A DNA stretch of 64,000 nucleotides from Rhodoferax antarcticus ANT.BR (GCF_001938565.1 NZ_MSYM01000017.1:1-64000), one strand, 5' to 3'. Shown: positions 16,623 to 25,744, counted from the first letter of the stretch. The notes: generated by a model not told the origin, from the sequence alone. Numbers and translations are program-made.

Positions 16623-17818
16623 CAGCGGCCACCCCAGCTGGCGGGTTGCTTGGCAGTGCGCATCAGAAGTGGCACGCAAAGTACTATCAATAAAATAGCT
16701 GCTAGCGCAATCACCATAAGGGCTAGAGCCGAATTTGACCATGGAGCGGCCATTTGCAGCTGCTCCATTTGCAGCCGCACATAGTGGGTGTAGGGCAGCA
16801 GTTCGGCCCATCCACGTGCCAGCACCGGCATCGACTGCAGCGGAAAACCCACACCGCCAAAGGCAAACGCCGGTGCAGTGATGAAACCGGTGGCCGACAA
16901 GGCCATGCGCAATGAGCGCGATGCACACGCAGCAAACGCCCCCATGGCCAACGACGAAGCCAGAAACACCCACAGCGCCAGCAGCACCCAGGCCACCGAG
17001 CCCTGCGGATGCCAGCCACGGCCCCATGTCAGCCCCAGCATGGCCAATGTGGCCACCGTGCCCAGCGCCAACAGCGGCCAAAATAGCTTGCCCAGCAAAG
17101 CCCCGGTGGTATGGCTCCAGCCGGGCAGGGGGCCCAGCCAGTCACCCAGGCTGCGGTCACGCAGCTCGCGCCCCAGCGTCCAAGCCCCTGCCGTCATGGC
17201 CAAAATGTGCAACACCGCCGGTATCAAGGCCGCGGCCAGGTACTGTTCGTAGTTCAACGCGGGGTTGAACAGCGTCACCAGACGGGTCTTGATCGGCTCC
17301 ATGGCCACCTGCGCCGCCAGTGCGCTCTCACCGCGCTTGTGGCGTGCCGTTAGTTCCAACCCGGCGGACAAGGTGGCCACTGCGGTGCGTACATCGCGCT
17401 GAATCAGGCTGGAATGCAGTCCAAACTGGGCGTTGTGCAACAAGGTGACTTGCGCGGCCTGACCCTGCTTGAGCGTTTTGGCAAAGTCTGGTGCAATGCT
17501 GACCACGCCGTACACCTCGCCCCGGCGCAAGGCCTGCGTGGCCTCGGCCGTGCTGGCGTAACTTTGTACCGGCTGCAGACCCGGCGTGGCATCCAAAAAA
17601 CGCAGCAGTTGGCGCGACAGCGCCGAGCGGTCCTGGTCCATCACGCCAATGGGCAGGCGGGTGGGCAGCCCGGCTGAAAACGTCCACCAAAGCATGGCGA
17701 CTGCCAGCAGCGGCACCCAGGAAATCATGGCCAAGTCCCAGGGGTTGGCACGCAACCAGGCCGCCTCGCGGCGCAAGCTGGCTATCAGGGCAGGCACAAA
17801 TGCCATGGTGTCAGACAA
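16622..17818 (-). CDS. ABC-2 type permease, export operon
   Basis: This protein has 398 residues, with a start at 17818 or ATG 17806. Topology is like its neighbour: an N-terminal membrane helix (WVPLLAVAMLWWTF), a periplasmic domain with IGVMDQDRSALSRQL, then five C-terminal helices. The last helix, ALALMVIALAAILLIV, is encoded by the dispersed Comamonadaceae-type repeat at 16681-16737. It ends in an ATGA overlap with the next permease. No Walker motifs occur in this gene or its neighbours, so the energy source of the transporter is not visible here. Confidence 0.85.
   Translation of the reverse strand: MSDTMAFVPALIASLRREAAWLRANPWDLAMISWVPLLAVAMLWWTFSAGLPTRLPIGVMDQDRSALSRQLLRFLDATPGLQPVQSYASTAEATQALRRGEVYGVVSIAPDFAKTLKQGQAAQVTLLHNAQFGLHSSLIQRDVRTAVATLSAGLELTARHKRGESALAAQVAMEPIKTRLVTLFNPALNYEQYLAAALIPAVLHILAMTAGAWTLGRELRDRSLGDWLGPLPGWSHTTGALLGKLFWPLLALGTVATLAMLGLTWGRGWHPQGSVAWVLLALWVFLASSLAMGAFAACASRSLRMALSATGFITAPAFAFGGVGFPLQSMPVLARGWAELLPYTHYVRLQMEQLQMAAPWSNSALALMVIALAAILLIVLCVPLLMRTAKQPASWGGR
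16681..16737 (-). repeat. Dispersed repeat, copy inside an ABC permease gene
   Basis: The plus strand reads AATAGCTGCTAGCGC, then AAGGGCTAGAGCC within 40 bases, the core of a repeat seen at six or seven other places in the window. It lies antisense to the repeat orientation in ECH and is in frame in the permease gene, where it encodes the final membrane helix. Confidence 0.75.
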
Positions 17819-17835
17819 TGTGCAAAGTCAATACG

Positions 17836-18807
17836 CTACTCAACCAGCACGCTCATGCCGGGTCGGGCACCGTCAATCGGTGTGCTGGGGCGCGCCCGGA
17901 CTTCAAAGGTGCGGGCGTCAAAACCTTGCCCTGCGCGGGTGGCGCGCCAGGTGGCAAAGTCTGGCAGCGCCGCGCTGTAATAGACCTTGAAGCGCACCAC
18001 CTGGTTGCCCAGCGCGGGCAGCACAGCGTCAAATTCGCTATCTTTGGCAAAGCGCTGCAAATGGTCTTCGCGCACATTGAGCACCACCCATTGGTCTCTC
18101 AGGTCCACCACGGTGACCACTGCCACGCCTTGGGGTGAGAGCTCACCCACCTTGGCCAGCACCTTGGCCACTTCGCCGGCCACCGGGCTTTTGAGTTCGG
18201 TCTCGGCTTGCGCGGCCTGCACCTCAGCCACCACACCGGCCAACTGGCGCGCCTGGGCGTTGGCGGCGGCCTTGTCTTCCGGGCGCGCGCCAATGCGGGC
18301 CATGTCGTATTGGGCCTTGGCGGTCAGCGCCTGATCACGCGCAGCCTTGTAATTGGTGTCAGCCTCATCACGCTTTTGGTCTGCCACCAGGCCTTCGCGG
18401 GCCAAACCGTCCACCCGTTTGAAAGAGGTCTGGGCCAGATCAGCCGCGGCTTGGGCGCGCAGCCATTGCAGGCGGGCCATTTCCAACTCTAGCGGACGGG
18501 TGCCGTTGCGTGCCTTGTCGGCCACGGCCTGTGCGGCTTCCTGGGCGGCGGTGGCCTGGGCCAGCTTGGCAGTCACCTCGGGGCTGTCGGTGCGCATCAG
18601 GGTCGCACCCACCGTGATTTGGTCGCCTTCCTTGACCAGCACTTCGACAATGCGGGCGCTGAGCTTGGGGGCCACGTCGGTTTCGCGGGCTTCCATTTGC
18701 CCTTGAAACACCAGCGGCGCAGGCTGTGCGGCGCGCCACACGCCATACCCCAGCACGGCCACCAAGGCCACTGCGGCGACAGCTTTTGCGATGTTTGTCT
18801 TGTTCAT
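17836..18807 (-). CDS. HlyD-family membrane fusion protein
   Basis: This is a periplasmic adaptor of about 323 residues from ATG 18807, two bases after the tolC stop. It has one N-terminal anchor (VAAVALVAVLGYGVW), a lipoyl/barrel half (GQMEARETDVAPKLSARI, VKEGDQITVGATL), a long alpha-hairpin rich in A, Q, K and D, the second lipoyl half (LKSPVAGEVAKV) and a beta-barrel with VREDHLQRF. This is the YbhG/HlyD layout. It links the inner-membrane permeases to the TolC-like channel. Confidence 0.9.
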   Translation of the reverse strand: MNKTNIAKAVAAVALVAVLGYGVWRAAQPAPLVFQGQMEARETDVAPKLSARIVEVLVKEGDQITVGATLMRTDSPEVTAKLAQATAAQEAAQAVADKARNGTRPLELEMARLQWLRAQAAADLAQTSFKRVDGLAREGLVADQKRDEADTNYKAARDQALTAKAQYDMARIGARPEDKAAANAQARQLAGVVAEVQAAQAETELKSPVAGEVAKVLAKVGELSPQGVAVVTVVDLRDQWVVLNVREDHLQRFAKDSEFDAVLPALGNQVVRFKVYYSAALPDFATWRATRAGQGFDARTFEVRARPSTPIDGARPGMSVLVE

Positions 18808-18809
18808 GC

Positions 18810-20192
18810 TCAATACACTTTCAGGTCGGCTTGGCGTACATAACGGCCAAACTCGTCAGACAAGCCGCAGCTTTCCAGCAGCCGGGCCAACGCCATCACA
18901 TACTCATAAGCCAACTGGGCGCGCTCGGTGTGTACCTTGGCCTGGTTCACCTCGGCATCCATCAGCTCCAGCGCGGTACCGGTACCCTGACGCAGGGCCG
19001 CAGTGCGCAGGCGCAGCACCTCCTGGGCGAGTTCAATGCCGGTGGCGGTGGCCAGAAATTGCTGGCGCGTCTGCTCCACCGAGCGCCAGTTTTTTTCAAC
19101 CAGCAAACTGATGTCGTCGCGGGCCTGGGCTTGCGTGTGCTCAGCCTGTTCAATTTGCTTGTTGGACGCCGCTGCCAGCGCGTCGCGATTCACCGAGTCA
19201 AACAGCGTCCAGCGCACGCCCACACCGGCCACCCAGTTGGCGCTGCCGGTTTTCAGCTCGCGCTGGCCAAACGCAAACACCTGGGGCTTGCGCAGGGCCT
19301 CCTGGCCAAGGTGGAGTTGCTCGGCCTGCTCAATTTTGGCGCTGACCTTGGCCAGGCCGGGGTGATGCTGCAAGGCCTGGCTTAGAAAATACGCCAGTGG
19401 CTCGGTAGGCGCGCTCATGACAAACAGGGGCGTTTGCGGCTGCACCGGGGCGTCGGCCTTGACGGTACGCGCCAGCGCAACGCCCGCTAGTTCGGCATCG
19501 TCCTGCGCCCGCTGGGCATTGCGCCTTGACTCTTCCAGCGCGGCTTGGGCTTGCAAGCGTTCAACCCGTGAAATGACGCCTGCCGCGAGCATCTTGGCGG
19601 TGGCCGCATCGTGCTGAGCCATGTCCTTGAAGGCGGTCTGGCGTAGCGTGGCTGCTTTGACGGCCAGTTGCGCGCCGAAATAGCGCTGCACCAGCAGAGT
19701 GGCGAGCTCATGGCCTGACTTGTCGGCATCGGCTTGGGCTTCACTGCCTTGTGCGGCAGAAAACGCGCGCACCGTATCGCTCACCCTGCCCATGTAAATC
19801 GGCCACATGGCCGCGACTGATTGGGTAGAACCTGTCGTCTGGCGGTCCAGCGTGTAGCTGGCTGGCAGTTGCGGCAGGTTCAATTGGCTCAGCGTATTGA
19901 GCAAGGGCAGGGGCAATTGCTGGCTGATCTGAGATAACTTCTGGTTGATCGGGTCCAGGCTCAAGTCTAGGCTGGCGTGGTATGCGTAGGCGGCACCCGA
20001 CAGGCTGACCACCGGGCCGCCCAGGCCCTGCAGTGCGGTGGATTGAAGGCTTTTGCTGTCTACCGCTGCCTGCGCAGCGGCCAATTGGTCAGAACCGGCT
20101 TTGACGCGCGCCCAGGCGTCATCAAATGTCATGGCCTGTGGCCAGACCGGAAACCCGATCAAACCAGTCAAAGCGGCTAGCACGAGCAGCAC
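18810..20192 (-). CDS. TolC-family outer-membrane efflux channel
   Basis: The product has about 460 residues and carries the two outer-membrane efflux repeats (coiled-coil hairpins), ending with LRTAALRQGTGTALELMDAEVNQAK, typical of the family. The frame is open to 20294 inside the thiolase gene. The region 20191-20228 is a strong hairpin acting as the thiolase terminator, so I place the start at GTG 20192, giving a hydrophobic leader LLVLAALTGLIGFPVWPQA. That leader lacks the usual positive charges and the start is uncertain. It is the first gene of the export operon. Confidence 0.85.
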   Translation of the reverse strand: MLLVLAALTGLIGFPVWPQAMTFDDAWARVKAGSDQLAAAQAAVDSKSLQSTALQGLGGPVVSLSGAAYAYHASLDLSLDPINQKLSQISQQLPLPLLNTLSQLNLPQLPASYTLDRQTTGSTQSVAAMWPIYMGRVSDTVRAFSAAQGSEAQADADKSGHELATLLVQRYFGAQLAVKAATLRQTAFKDMAQHDAATAKMLAAGVISRVERLQAQAALEESRRNAQRAQDDAELAGVALARTVKADAPVQPQTPLFVMSAPTEPLAYFLSQALQHHPGLAKVSAKIEQAEQLHLGQEALRKPQVFAFGQRELKTGSANWVAGVGVRWTLFDSVNRDALAAASNKQIEQAEHTQAQARDDISLLVEKNWRSVEQTRQQFLATATGIELAQEVLRLRTAALRQGTGTALELMDAEVNQAKVHTERAQLAYEYVMALARLLESCGLSDEFGRYVRQADLKVY

Positions 20193-20228
20193 AAAGGGCC
20201 CGACCGATTTTTCAGCCGGGCCCTTTGT
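20191..20228 (-). terminator. Rho-independent terminator after the thiolase gene
   Basis: The stem AAAGGGCCCGG/CCGGGCCCTTT encloses a T/A-rich loop 20 bases beyond the thiolase stop on the minus strand. It overlaps the likely start of the tolC-like gene, so the same hairpin could hide that gene's ribosome-binding site. Confidence 0.75.
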
Positions 20229-20247
20229 GGGGTTTGTCGCGTGTGCT

Positions 20248-21435
20248 TTAACTCTGGCGCTCAAAAATGGCTGCGATACCTTGCCCACCGCCAATACACA
20301 TGGTTACCAGCGCGTAGCGGCCGCCGATGCGCTCCAGCTCATAGAGTGCTTTCACCATGATCAGCGCACCGGTGGCACCAATCGGGTGGCCCAATGAAAT
20401 GCCTGAACCGTTCGGGTTGACCTTGGCTGGGTCAAAGCCGAGATCCCGGCTGACTGCGCAGGCTTGGGCTGCGAAAGCTTCATTGGCCTCGATCACATCC
20501 ATGTCGTTGACCGTCAAGCCAGCCTTTTTCAAAGCCATCTGACTCGCGGGTACCGGGCCAATGCCCATGTACTTGGGGTCAACACCGGCGTGCGCGTAAG
20601 CTACCAAACGCGCCATGGGCTTGAGGCCCCGCGCCTTGGCTGCGGTCGCTTCCATGACCACCACCGCCGCAGCTGCGTCATTGATGCCGGATGCGTTGCC
20701 TGCCGTGACGGTGCCGCCTTCCTTCATGAAAGCGGGTTTTAGCTTGACCATGTCTGCAATCGTGCAGTTGGCGCGGTAGTGCTCGTCGGTATCAAAGACA
20801 ACATCGCCTTTACGGCTTTTCAGCGTCACTGGCATGATCTGGCTCTTGAAGCGGCCGCCCTCAATGGCGCGCTGGGCGCGGTTGTGGCTTTCAACCGCAA
20901 GCGCATCCTGATCTTCACGGCTGATGCCCCACTTGGCTGCTATGTTCTCGGCCGTCATGCCCATGTGGATAGTATGGAACGGGTCATTCAGCGCACCCAC
21001 CATCATGTCGATCATCTTGGTGTCGCCCATGCGCGCGCCCCAGCGCATGTTCAGGCTGGCATAGGGTGCGCGGCTCATGTTCTCGGCGCCGCCACCAATG
21101 CCGATATCGATATCCCCCAGCAAGATGGACTGACTGGCGCAAATAATGGCCTGCAGCCCTGAGCCGCACAGTCGATTCACGTTGTACGCCGGCGTGGATT
21201 CGGGGCAGCCACCGTTGATAGCCGCCACACGCGAGAGATACATGTCTTTGGGTTCGGTGTTCACCACATGGCCAAAGACCACATGCTCCACATCCTTGCC
21301 TTCAACCTGAGCGCGAGACAATGCCTCACGTACCACCTGGGCGGCCAGTTCGGTTGGCGCAATATCCTTGAGGCTTCCACCATAGGTGCCTATGGCAGTT
21401 CGTACCGCGCTTACAACGACAACTTCACGACTCAT
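20248..21435 (-). CDS. Acetyl-CoA C-acetyltransferase (thiolase)
   Basis: This protein has 395 residues, the normal length for biosynthetic/degradative thiolases. Catalytic residues are visible: C90 in NRLCGSG, H350 in GHPIGATG and C380 in CIGGGQG. It condenses two acetyl-CoA to acetoacetyl-CoA or the reverse, feeding polyhydroxybutyrate synthesis or fatty-acid breakdown. No phaB or phaC is adjacent, so the direction of use is unclear. It is transcribed alone, with the hairpin at 20191-20228 as terminator and GAGGAGACA just before the ATG as ribosome-binding site. Confidence 0.95.
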   Translation of the reverse strand: MSREVVVVSAVRTAIGTYGGSLKDIAPTELAAQVVREALSRAQVEGKDVEHVVFGHVVNTEPKDMYLSRVAAINGGCPESTPAYNVNRLCGSGLQAIICASQSILLGDIDIGIGGGAENMSRAPYASLNMRWGARMGDTKMIDMMVGALNDPFHTIHMGMTAENIAAKWGISREDQDALAVESHNRAQRAIEGGRFKSQIMPVTLKSRKGDVVFDTDEHYRANCTIADMVKLKPAFMKEGGTVTAGNASGINDAAAAVVVMEATAAKARGLKPMARLVAYAHAGVDPKYMGIGPVPASQMALKKAGLTVNDMDVIEANEAFAAQACAVSRDLGFDPAKVNPNGSGISLGHPIGATGALIMVKALYELERIGGRYALVTMCIGGGQGIAAIFERQS

Positions 21436-21547
21436 TAATGTCTCCTCTTTAGTTGAAAAAATTTATCGCAGATCCATCTTAGTCGTGCAGACACTCAAAC
21501 GCCTGATTCAGGAGATGACTGTTGCCGCTATTTCGAAAAAAAAGCTA

Positions 21548-22303
21548 TCAACAGCGCACATCAGCCACCGGTTCGCTGCCGAAGTCGTCTCTCTGGAGGA
21601 ACGCCAGCACCCTGGCGGCTGCATCATGCGCGCTGGTGAGTTGGTCACTGGCTTTGAGTCGCATGAAACTGTCTTGATCCGGGAAATCTGTCGGGTTGGC
21701 ACTGCGCAACTGGGACTGCATATCGGTATCGATCACGCCTGGAGCAAGCGAACAAACCTTGGCCCCATTGGGCTCTGAGGCCTCGTCCAGCGCCAGACAA
21801 CGGGTGAAATGGTCCATACCCGCCTTGGCTGCGCAATAGGCTGATTGCGACGCCATGGGTCGGCGCCCTAGGCCGGAAGAAATATTCAGCACTTTGCGAC
21901 TGGCAGACCATTGCCGGGTGCTGGCCAAAAACGCAGCCGTTAAAACCAGGGGCGCCTCCAATCCGACGCGCAGTGCCTGGGCCAGAGTAGCCGGGTCTGA
22001 CGCGCACAGCGGCACCAGTGGCGCAATGACACCGGCGTTGTTGATCAAACTGGCGCTGTCAATCAGGCTGGGGTCCTGAACTTGCAGCCACTGGCAGATT
22101 TGCGCTGCGGCCGGTTGGGGGTCGGATAAGTCGGAGGTCCACTGCAGCAACTGCGCACCACGCCGATGCGCTTCGTTCGCCAATTCAATGGAACTTGTGC
22201 GCGAGATACACAGCAGGCTATGCCCAGGCGCCAGCAGTTGTTCGGCCAGGCAAAAGCCCATGCCGCGTGAGGCTCCAGTGATGATGAAAAGCTTGATTTT
22301 CAT
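21548..22303 (-). CDS. Short-chain dehydrogenase/reductase
   Basis: This protein has 251 residues from ATG 22303. It has the classical SDR signature: TGASRGMG nucleotide-binding loop near the start, NNAG in the middle, catalytic Ser in NISSGLG, YCAAK with the Tyr and Lys, and PGVIDTD after it. The pattern resembles sepiapterin-reductase-like SDRs (YueD type). The substrate cannot be read from the sequence. It is divergent from the HPF-like gene, 91 bases away. Confidence 0.88.
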   Translation of the reverse strand: MKIKLFIITGASRGMGFCLAEQLLAPGHSLLCISRTSSIELANEAHRRGAQLLQWTSDLSDPQPAAAQICQWLQVQDPSLIDSASLINNAGVIAPLVPLCASDPATLAQALRVGLEAPLVLTAAFLASTRQWSASRKVLNISSGLGRRPMASQSAYCAAKAGMDHFTRCLALDEASEPNGAKVCSLAPGVIDTDMQSQLRSANPTDFPDQDSFMRLKASDQLTSAHDAAARVLAFLQRDDFGSEPVADVRC

Positions 22304-22394
22304 GGCTGAATTGGTTGACAGGAGTCTGCGGACGGATGAAGACGGTTCACTATGATGGCCGATAACCAACGTGGTTGTGTTCATAAGGAAAAAA

Positions 22395-22712
22395 ATGCAG
22401 GTTCAGTTTCAGACAGATAACTACATTGAAGGCACAGAAGCCAGGGCTCAGTGGGCCAGCAGTAGCATCAACTCTGCTTTGGCCCGCTTCAGCGACCAGA
22501 TCACCCGAGTTCAAGTGCATGTTAGCGATGAAAACGCGGGCAAGAAAAACAAAGAAGACAGTATCCAGTGCACCCTGGAAGTGCGTTTGGACGGATTTCA
22601 ACCTCTGGGTCTGAAACACCATGGTCCCAATTTGAACCAAGCCATTGAAGGCGCTGCCGAAAAAATGGTGCGCATGATTGAAAGCACGCTGGGCAAAGCA
22701 GCCCGGGCTTGA
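22395..22712 (+). CDS. HPF/RaiA-family ribosome-associated protein
   Basis: This protein has 105 residues, with ATG 22395 after an AAGGAA site. It resembles the short hibernation-promoting factor fold: an N-terminal strand with MQVQFQTDNYIEG, a helix with SALARFSDQITRVQVHVSDE, then strands and the C-terminal helix NLNQAIEGAAEKMVRMIE. The family binds the 30S decoding centre in stress, but this member is divergent and stands alone, so a direct ribosome role is inferred. Confidence 0.75.
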   Translation: MQVQFQTDNYIEGTEARAQWASSSINSALARFSDQITRVQVHVSDENAGKKNKEDSIQCTLEVRLDGFQPLGLKHHGPNLNQAIEGAAEKMVRMIESTLGKAARA

Positions 22713-22717
22713 GCTAA

Positions 22718-23386
22718 CTAAAACGGCGCCGGAGACACCCAACGAATGGGCTTCAAGTTGACCGGATGCGTCAGGGCAAGCTCTGTAGCGTGCAGCAGCA
22801 AGCGCGCTGAAGCTGCGGCGACAGCAGTTGGTGCGTAAAGTGCGTCACCCAGGATCGGGTGCCCGATTGCCTTCAAATGCACCCGCAACTGGTGTGATCT
22901 GCCGGTCAGGGGTTCAAGCCTTAAACGGCTGGTACCAGCCGCCAGGTCAACTGAAATAAGCTGCCAACGCGTCACGCTGGGCTTGCCCTGATAGGTGTCA
23001 ATGACCCGGCAAGGTCGGTTGGGCCAGTCCAGTGCGATGGGCAGGCTAATCTCTTGCCAGTGCCCGTTGTCTGATTCAACTGACGGCTCCTGCAGCCCGT
23101 CCACCACTGCTTCATAGCGTTTGAAAACGCTACGCCGGGCAAATGCGTCGTTCAGGATGCGCTGGACTTCGGCGCTGCGCGCCATGAGCATTAAGCCGGA
23201 TGTGCCCATATCCAGCCTGTGAACAATACTCGCATTTAAATAGCATCTTTGAACCCGTGATGCCAAACAGTCCTGCTTGTCGCTGCCACGGCCTGGCACG
23301 CTTAGCAGGCCGGCCGGTTTGTCCAGCACCAGCAAGGCGTCGTCCTCGTAAACGAGGGTAAAACCGGCCGTGTCAGCGCTTGACAC
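22718..23386 (-). CDS. RluA-family pseudouridine synthase
   Basis: About 222 residues are read from GTG 23386, which overlaps the end of the histidine-kinase gene by 14 bases. It contains the RluA catalytic block SIVHRLDMGTSGLML with the active-site Asp, the LDKPAGLLSVPGRG motif near the start and LTGRSHQLRVHLKAIGHPI near the end. There is no S4 domain, as in RluA or TruC-type enzymes acting on rRNA or tRNA. The exact target uridine cannot be told. Confidence 0.88.
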   Translation of the reverse strand: MSSADTAGFTLVYEDDALLVLDKPAGLLSVPGRGSDKQDCLASRVQRCYLNASIVHRLDMGTSGLMLMARSAEVQRILNDAFARRSVFKRYEAVVDGLQEPSVESDNGHWQEISLPIALDWPNRPCRVIDTYQGKPSVTRWQLISVDLAAGTSRLRLEPLTGRSHQLRVHLKAIGHPILGDALYAPTAVAAASARLLLHATELALTHPVNLKPIRWVSPAPF

Positions 23387-25535
23387 GGCTTTCGCCAAGC
23401 AGCTTTTGAACCGTGTCGCACAGTTCCTCGATGTCATTGGGCTTGTGGATTAACGCTTTAGCACCTGCTGCCAACGCATCGCGCTCAATCTCGGGGGTGA
23501 CATAGCCTGAAGCTAGTGCCATCGGCAGATCTGGTCGCAAAGCAGTCACATCGCGAATCAGATCGACACCGCTGTAACCCGGCATATTGAAATCGGTGAC
23601 CAGCAAATCTGCCTGCGCTGGATCAGCACGCAGCGCTTGCAGGGCAAGTTTGGGGTTGGTAAAGGTGCTGACCACATACCCACGGCGAGTCAACAGGCGC
23701 CTGACCAGAAAGACCAGTGCTTCGTCATCATCAACATACATGACTTTCTGGCCGGTCCCATTTGGCGCGGTGGCGGTTGGGGCGGCGGGCGCAGGCATGA
23801 TGCTTTCGGGTTGCGCCGCATCGTTGCTGAACGGAAAGTACAGCGTAAAGACACTGCCTTGGCCAGGCACGCTCTTCACACTGACACTCCCCTGGTGTGC
23901 CCGCATGATGCCGTGCACCACCGAAAGCCCCAGCCCAGTGCCTTGTCCGACCGGCTTGGTGGTGAAAAATGGTTCGAAAACCCGCTGCAACACGGTCTCG
24001 GACATGCCGGTACCGGTATCACCGACGGTGAGCTTGATGTGCTGCCCACGCAGCCCGCCGCGCCGCTCGCCTGTGGCCTGGTGACTGCGTTTGCTGTAGT
24101 CCAACGCCACACGAATCGTGCCTTTGCATCTGCCTATGGCGTAAATGGCGTTGGTACACAGATTGAGCAAAACTTGCTCAATCTGTGTGGCATCGGCCAT
24201 CACCGGAGGTGTATCCGGTTGAATGTCCATCACCAGATCCACCTGCGGTGGCAAGGTAACCTTCAGGAGCCGCGTTGTCTCCATGATCACATCTGCCAGT
24301 TGCAGGGAAACGCGGTGCGGCGGCTCGTTGCGGCTGAAAGTGAGGATCTGACGAACCAGATCGCGCGCGCGCCTGCCTGCCTTGTCAATCTCGGTCAGAC
24401 TGGTGGCAACTGCAGAATCCAGCTGGGCGTCTTCCCGGGCCAATTCAACATTGCCCAGAATGGCGCTGATGATGTTGTTGAAATCATGCGCAATGCCCCC
24501 CGCCATGGTGCCAATCGCCTGCATTTTTTGTGATTCACGCAGCTGCGATTCCAGCGCCTGGCGGTGTGCTTCCATCTTTTTCTGTGCCGTCAGGTCATGG
24601 GCAAAAATGGTGACGATGTCGCCGTCAGGGTGGTGTTCAAACGACAGGCTGATATCCAGTGGCACCGCATCGCCAGCGGTGGTGATGCCCGACATTTCGC
24701 CCAGTTGGGCATGGCTGGTGATCTCGCTGTAAGACAGTGCGCGCACTGCATCTGGCAAGAAATCAGCCAGCATCCGCCCCAGCGCCTGCTCAGCCGGGCA
24801 ACGAAAAAGCGTGGCAGCCGTGGGGTTGAAGACGATGATGCGCTGCTGGCGGTCAACGCAAATAATGGCGTCAAGCGAAGAATTGATGATGGCCGCCAGA
24901 TGCGTCTTGCTTTGTAGCAGTTCGGTGTTGCGCTGCTGCAGCGTGTCTGCGCTGGCTTGCAGTGCGCTACGCTGGGTCAGCAAGGGGCCTTGGTCAATGA
25001 TGGCGCAAATGAAGGTGGTGCGCTCGTCCTGATTGGCGTCAATGCGTGAAATATGCAGGTCGCCGGTGATGATGCCGTTGGAGGCGCCGTCAAATCTCAA
25101 CTCGTTGAGCTCACAAGCACCTTCCAACCGGGCCGTGGTAAACCCGGTTTGCAGGGCGTTTAGATCATCGGCATGCACTAGCGGCTGAAAATACGTTAGC
25201 GGCGGGTCGCTCTCTATCGGGCGCAAAAGGGCCAGCGCCCGGGCATTGTTTTCCAAAATTTGGCCACCGTCATCCACCACCATCAAGGCCAGTGGCACGT
25301 TGGAGAACAGGGTGACAAAGCGCTCGTAAGCCCCCTCTGCAGCGCTCTGGCTGAAGCGCAAGGCTTTGTTTTGAATCTCCAGCTCTGACTGGTAGTGCCG
25401 CAGGTCATCCACCTGGCGGGCGGTGGAGACGCTACCGTTCGCAGGCATGCCCCAGCGTTGCGAACCACCCAGGCGCGTCTTGACAGGCGTCGTTTGAACC
25501 GCTTGGCGTGACTTGGCTCGAAGAGGCTTCTTCAT
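23373..25535 (-). CDS. PAS-containing hybrid sensor histidine kinase with receiver domain
   Basis: The product has 720 residues. Order: a positively charged N-terminus with no membrane segment, two PAS-like domains (near 60-170 and 210-320), a dimerisation box GGIAHDFNN with H350, an ATPase domain with DTGTGMSETVLQRVFEPFFTT and GTGLGLSVV, and a C-terminal receiver with YVDDDEALV and phospho-acceptor D648 in VTDFNMPG. It is a soluble NtrB/hybrid-type kinase. No DNA-binding regulator is adjacent, so it is an orphan. The start at ATG 25535 is chosen over GTG 25580; neither has a clear ribosome-binding site. Confidence 0.9.
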   Translation of the reverse strand: MKKPLRAKSRQAVQTTPVKTRLGGSQRWGMPANGSVSTARQVDDLRHYQSELEIQNKALRFSQSAAEGAYERFVTLFSNVPLALMVVDDGGQILENNARALALLRPIESDPPLTYFQPLVHADDLNALQTGFTTARLEGACELNELRFDGASNGIITGDLHISRIDANQDERTTFICAIIDQGPLLTQRSALQASADTLQQRNTELLQSKTHLAAIINSSLDAIICVDRQQRIIVFNPTAATLFRCPAEQALGRMLADFLPDAVRALSYSEITSHAQLGEMSGITTAGDAVPLDISLSFEHHPDGDIVTIFAHDLTAQKKMEAHRQALESQLRESQKMQAIGTMAGGIAHDFNNIISAILGNVELAREDAQLDSAVATSLTEIDKAGRRARDLVRQILTFSRNEPPHRVSLQLADVIMETTRLLKVTLPPQVDLVMDIQPDTPPVMADATQIEQVLLNLCTNAIYAIGRCKGTIRVALDYSKRSHQATGERRGGLRGQHIKLTVGDTGTGMSETVLQRVFEPFFTTKPVGQGTGLGLSVVHGIMRAHQGSVSVKSVPGQGSVFTLYFPFSNDAAQPESIMPAPAAPTATAPNGTGQKVMYVDDDEALVFLVRRLLTRRGYVVSTFTNPKLALQALRADPAQADLLVTDFNMPGYSGVDLIRDVTALRPDLPMALASGYVTPEIERDALAAGAKALIHKPNDIEELCDTVQKLLGESRVKR

Positions 25536-25595
25536 GCGCACCCGGGTTGGGACAGCCGGGCGCGGGCCACGGCTATTCACCGGCTCTACATCAGA

Positions 25596-25742
25596 TCAAC
25601 GAGGCGCGTTCTTGAGCTTGCCCCGCACTGGCACAACTGTGACAACCGTTGGGCGCACCGCATCCGCCGACACCGGCTTGGGCGGTGTGGTGTCTTTCTT
25701 GGGTTTTTTCACCATTTTCTGACTCTGCATACCTTTTGCCAT
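25596..25742 (-). CDS. Small basic protein (48 aa), unknown function
   Basis: A 48-codon frame starts at ATG 25742 with a strong AGGAGA site upstream and ends at 25596. The product begins MAKGMQSQKMVKKPKKD, continues with a Pro-rich stretch and ends RGKLKNAPR. I believe similar short Lys/Pro-rich proteins are common and unannotated in Burkholderiales, but I cannot name one. It precedes the kinase gene on the same strand with a 60-base gap and may share its transcript. Confidence 0.65.
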   Translation of the reverse strand: MAKGMQSQKMVKKPKKDTTPPKPVSADAVRPTVVTVVPVRGKLKNAPR

Positions 25743-25744
25743 GA

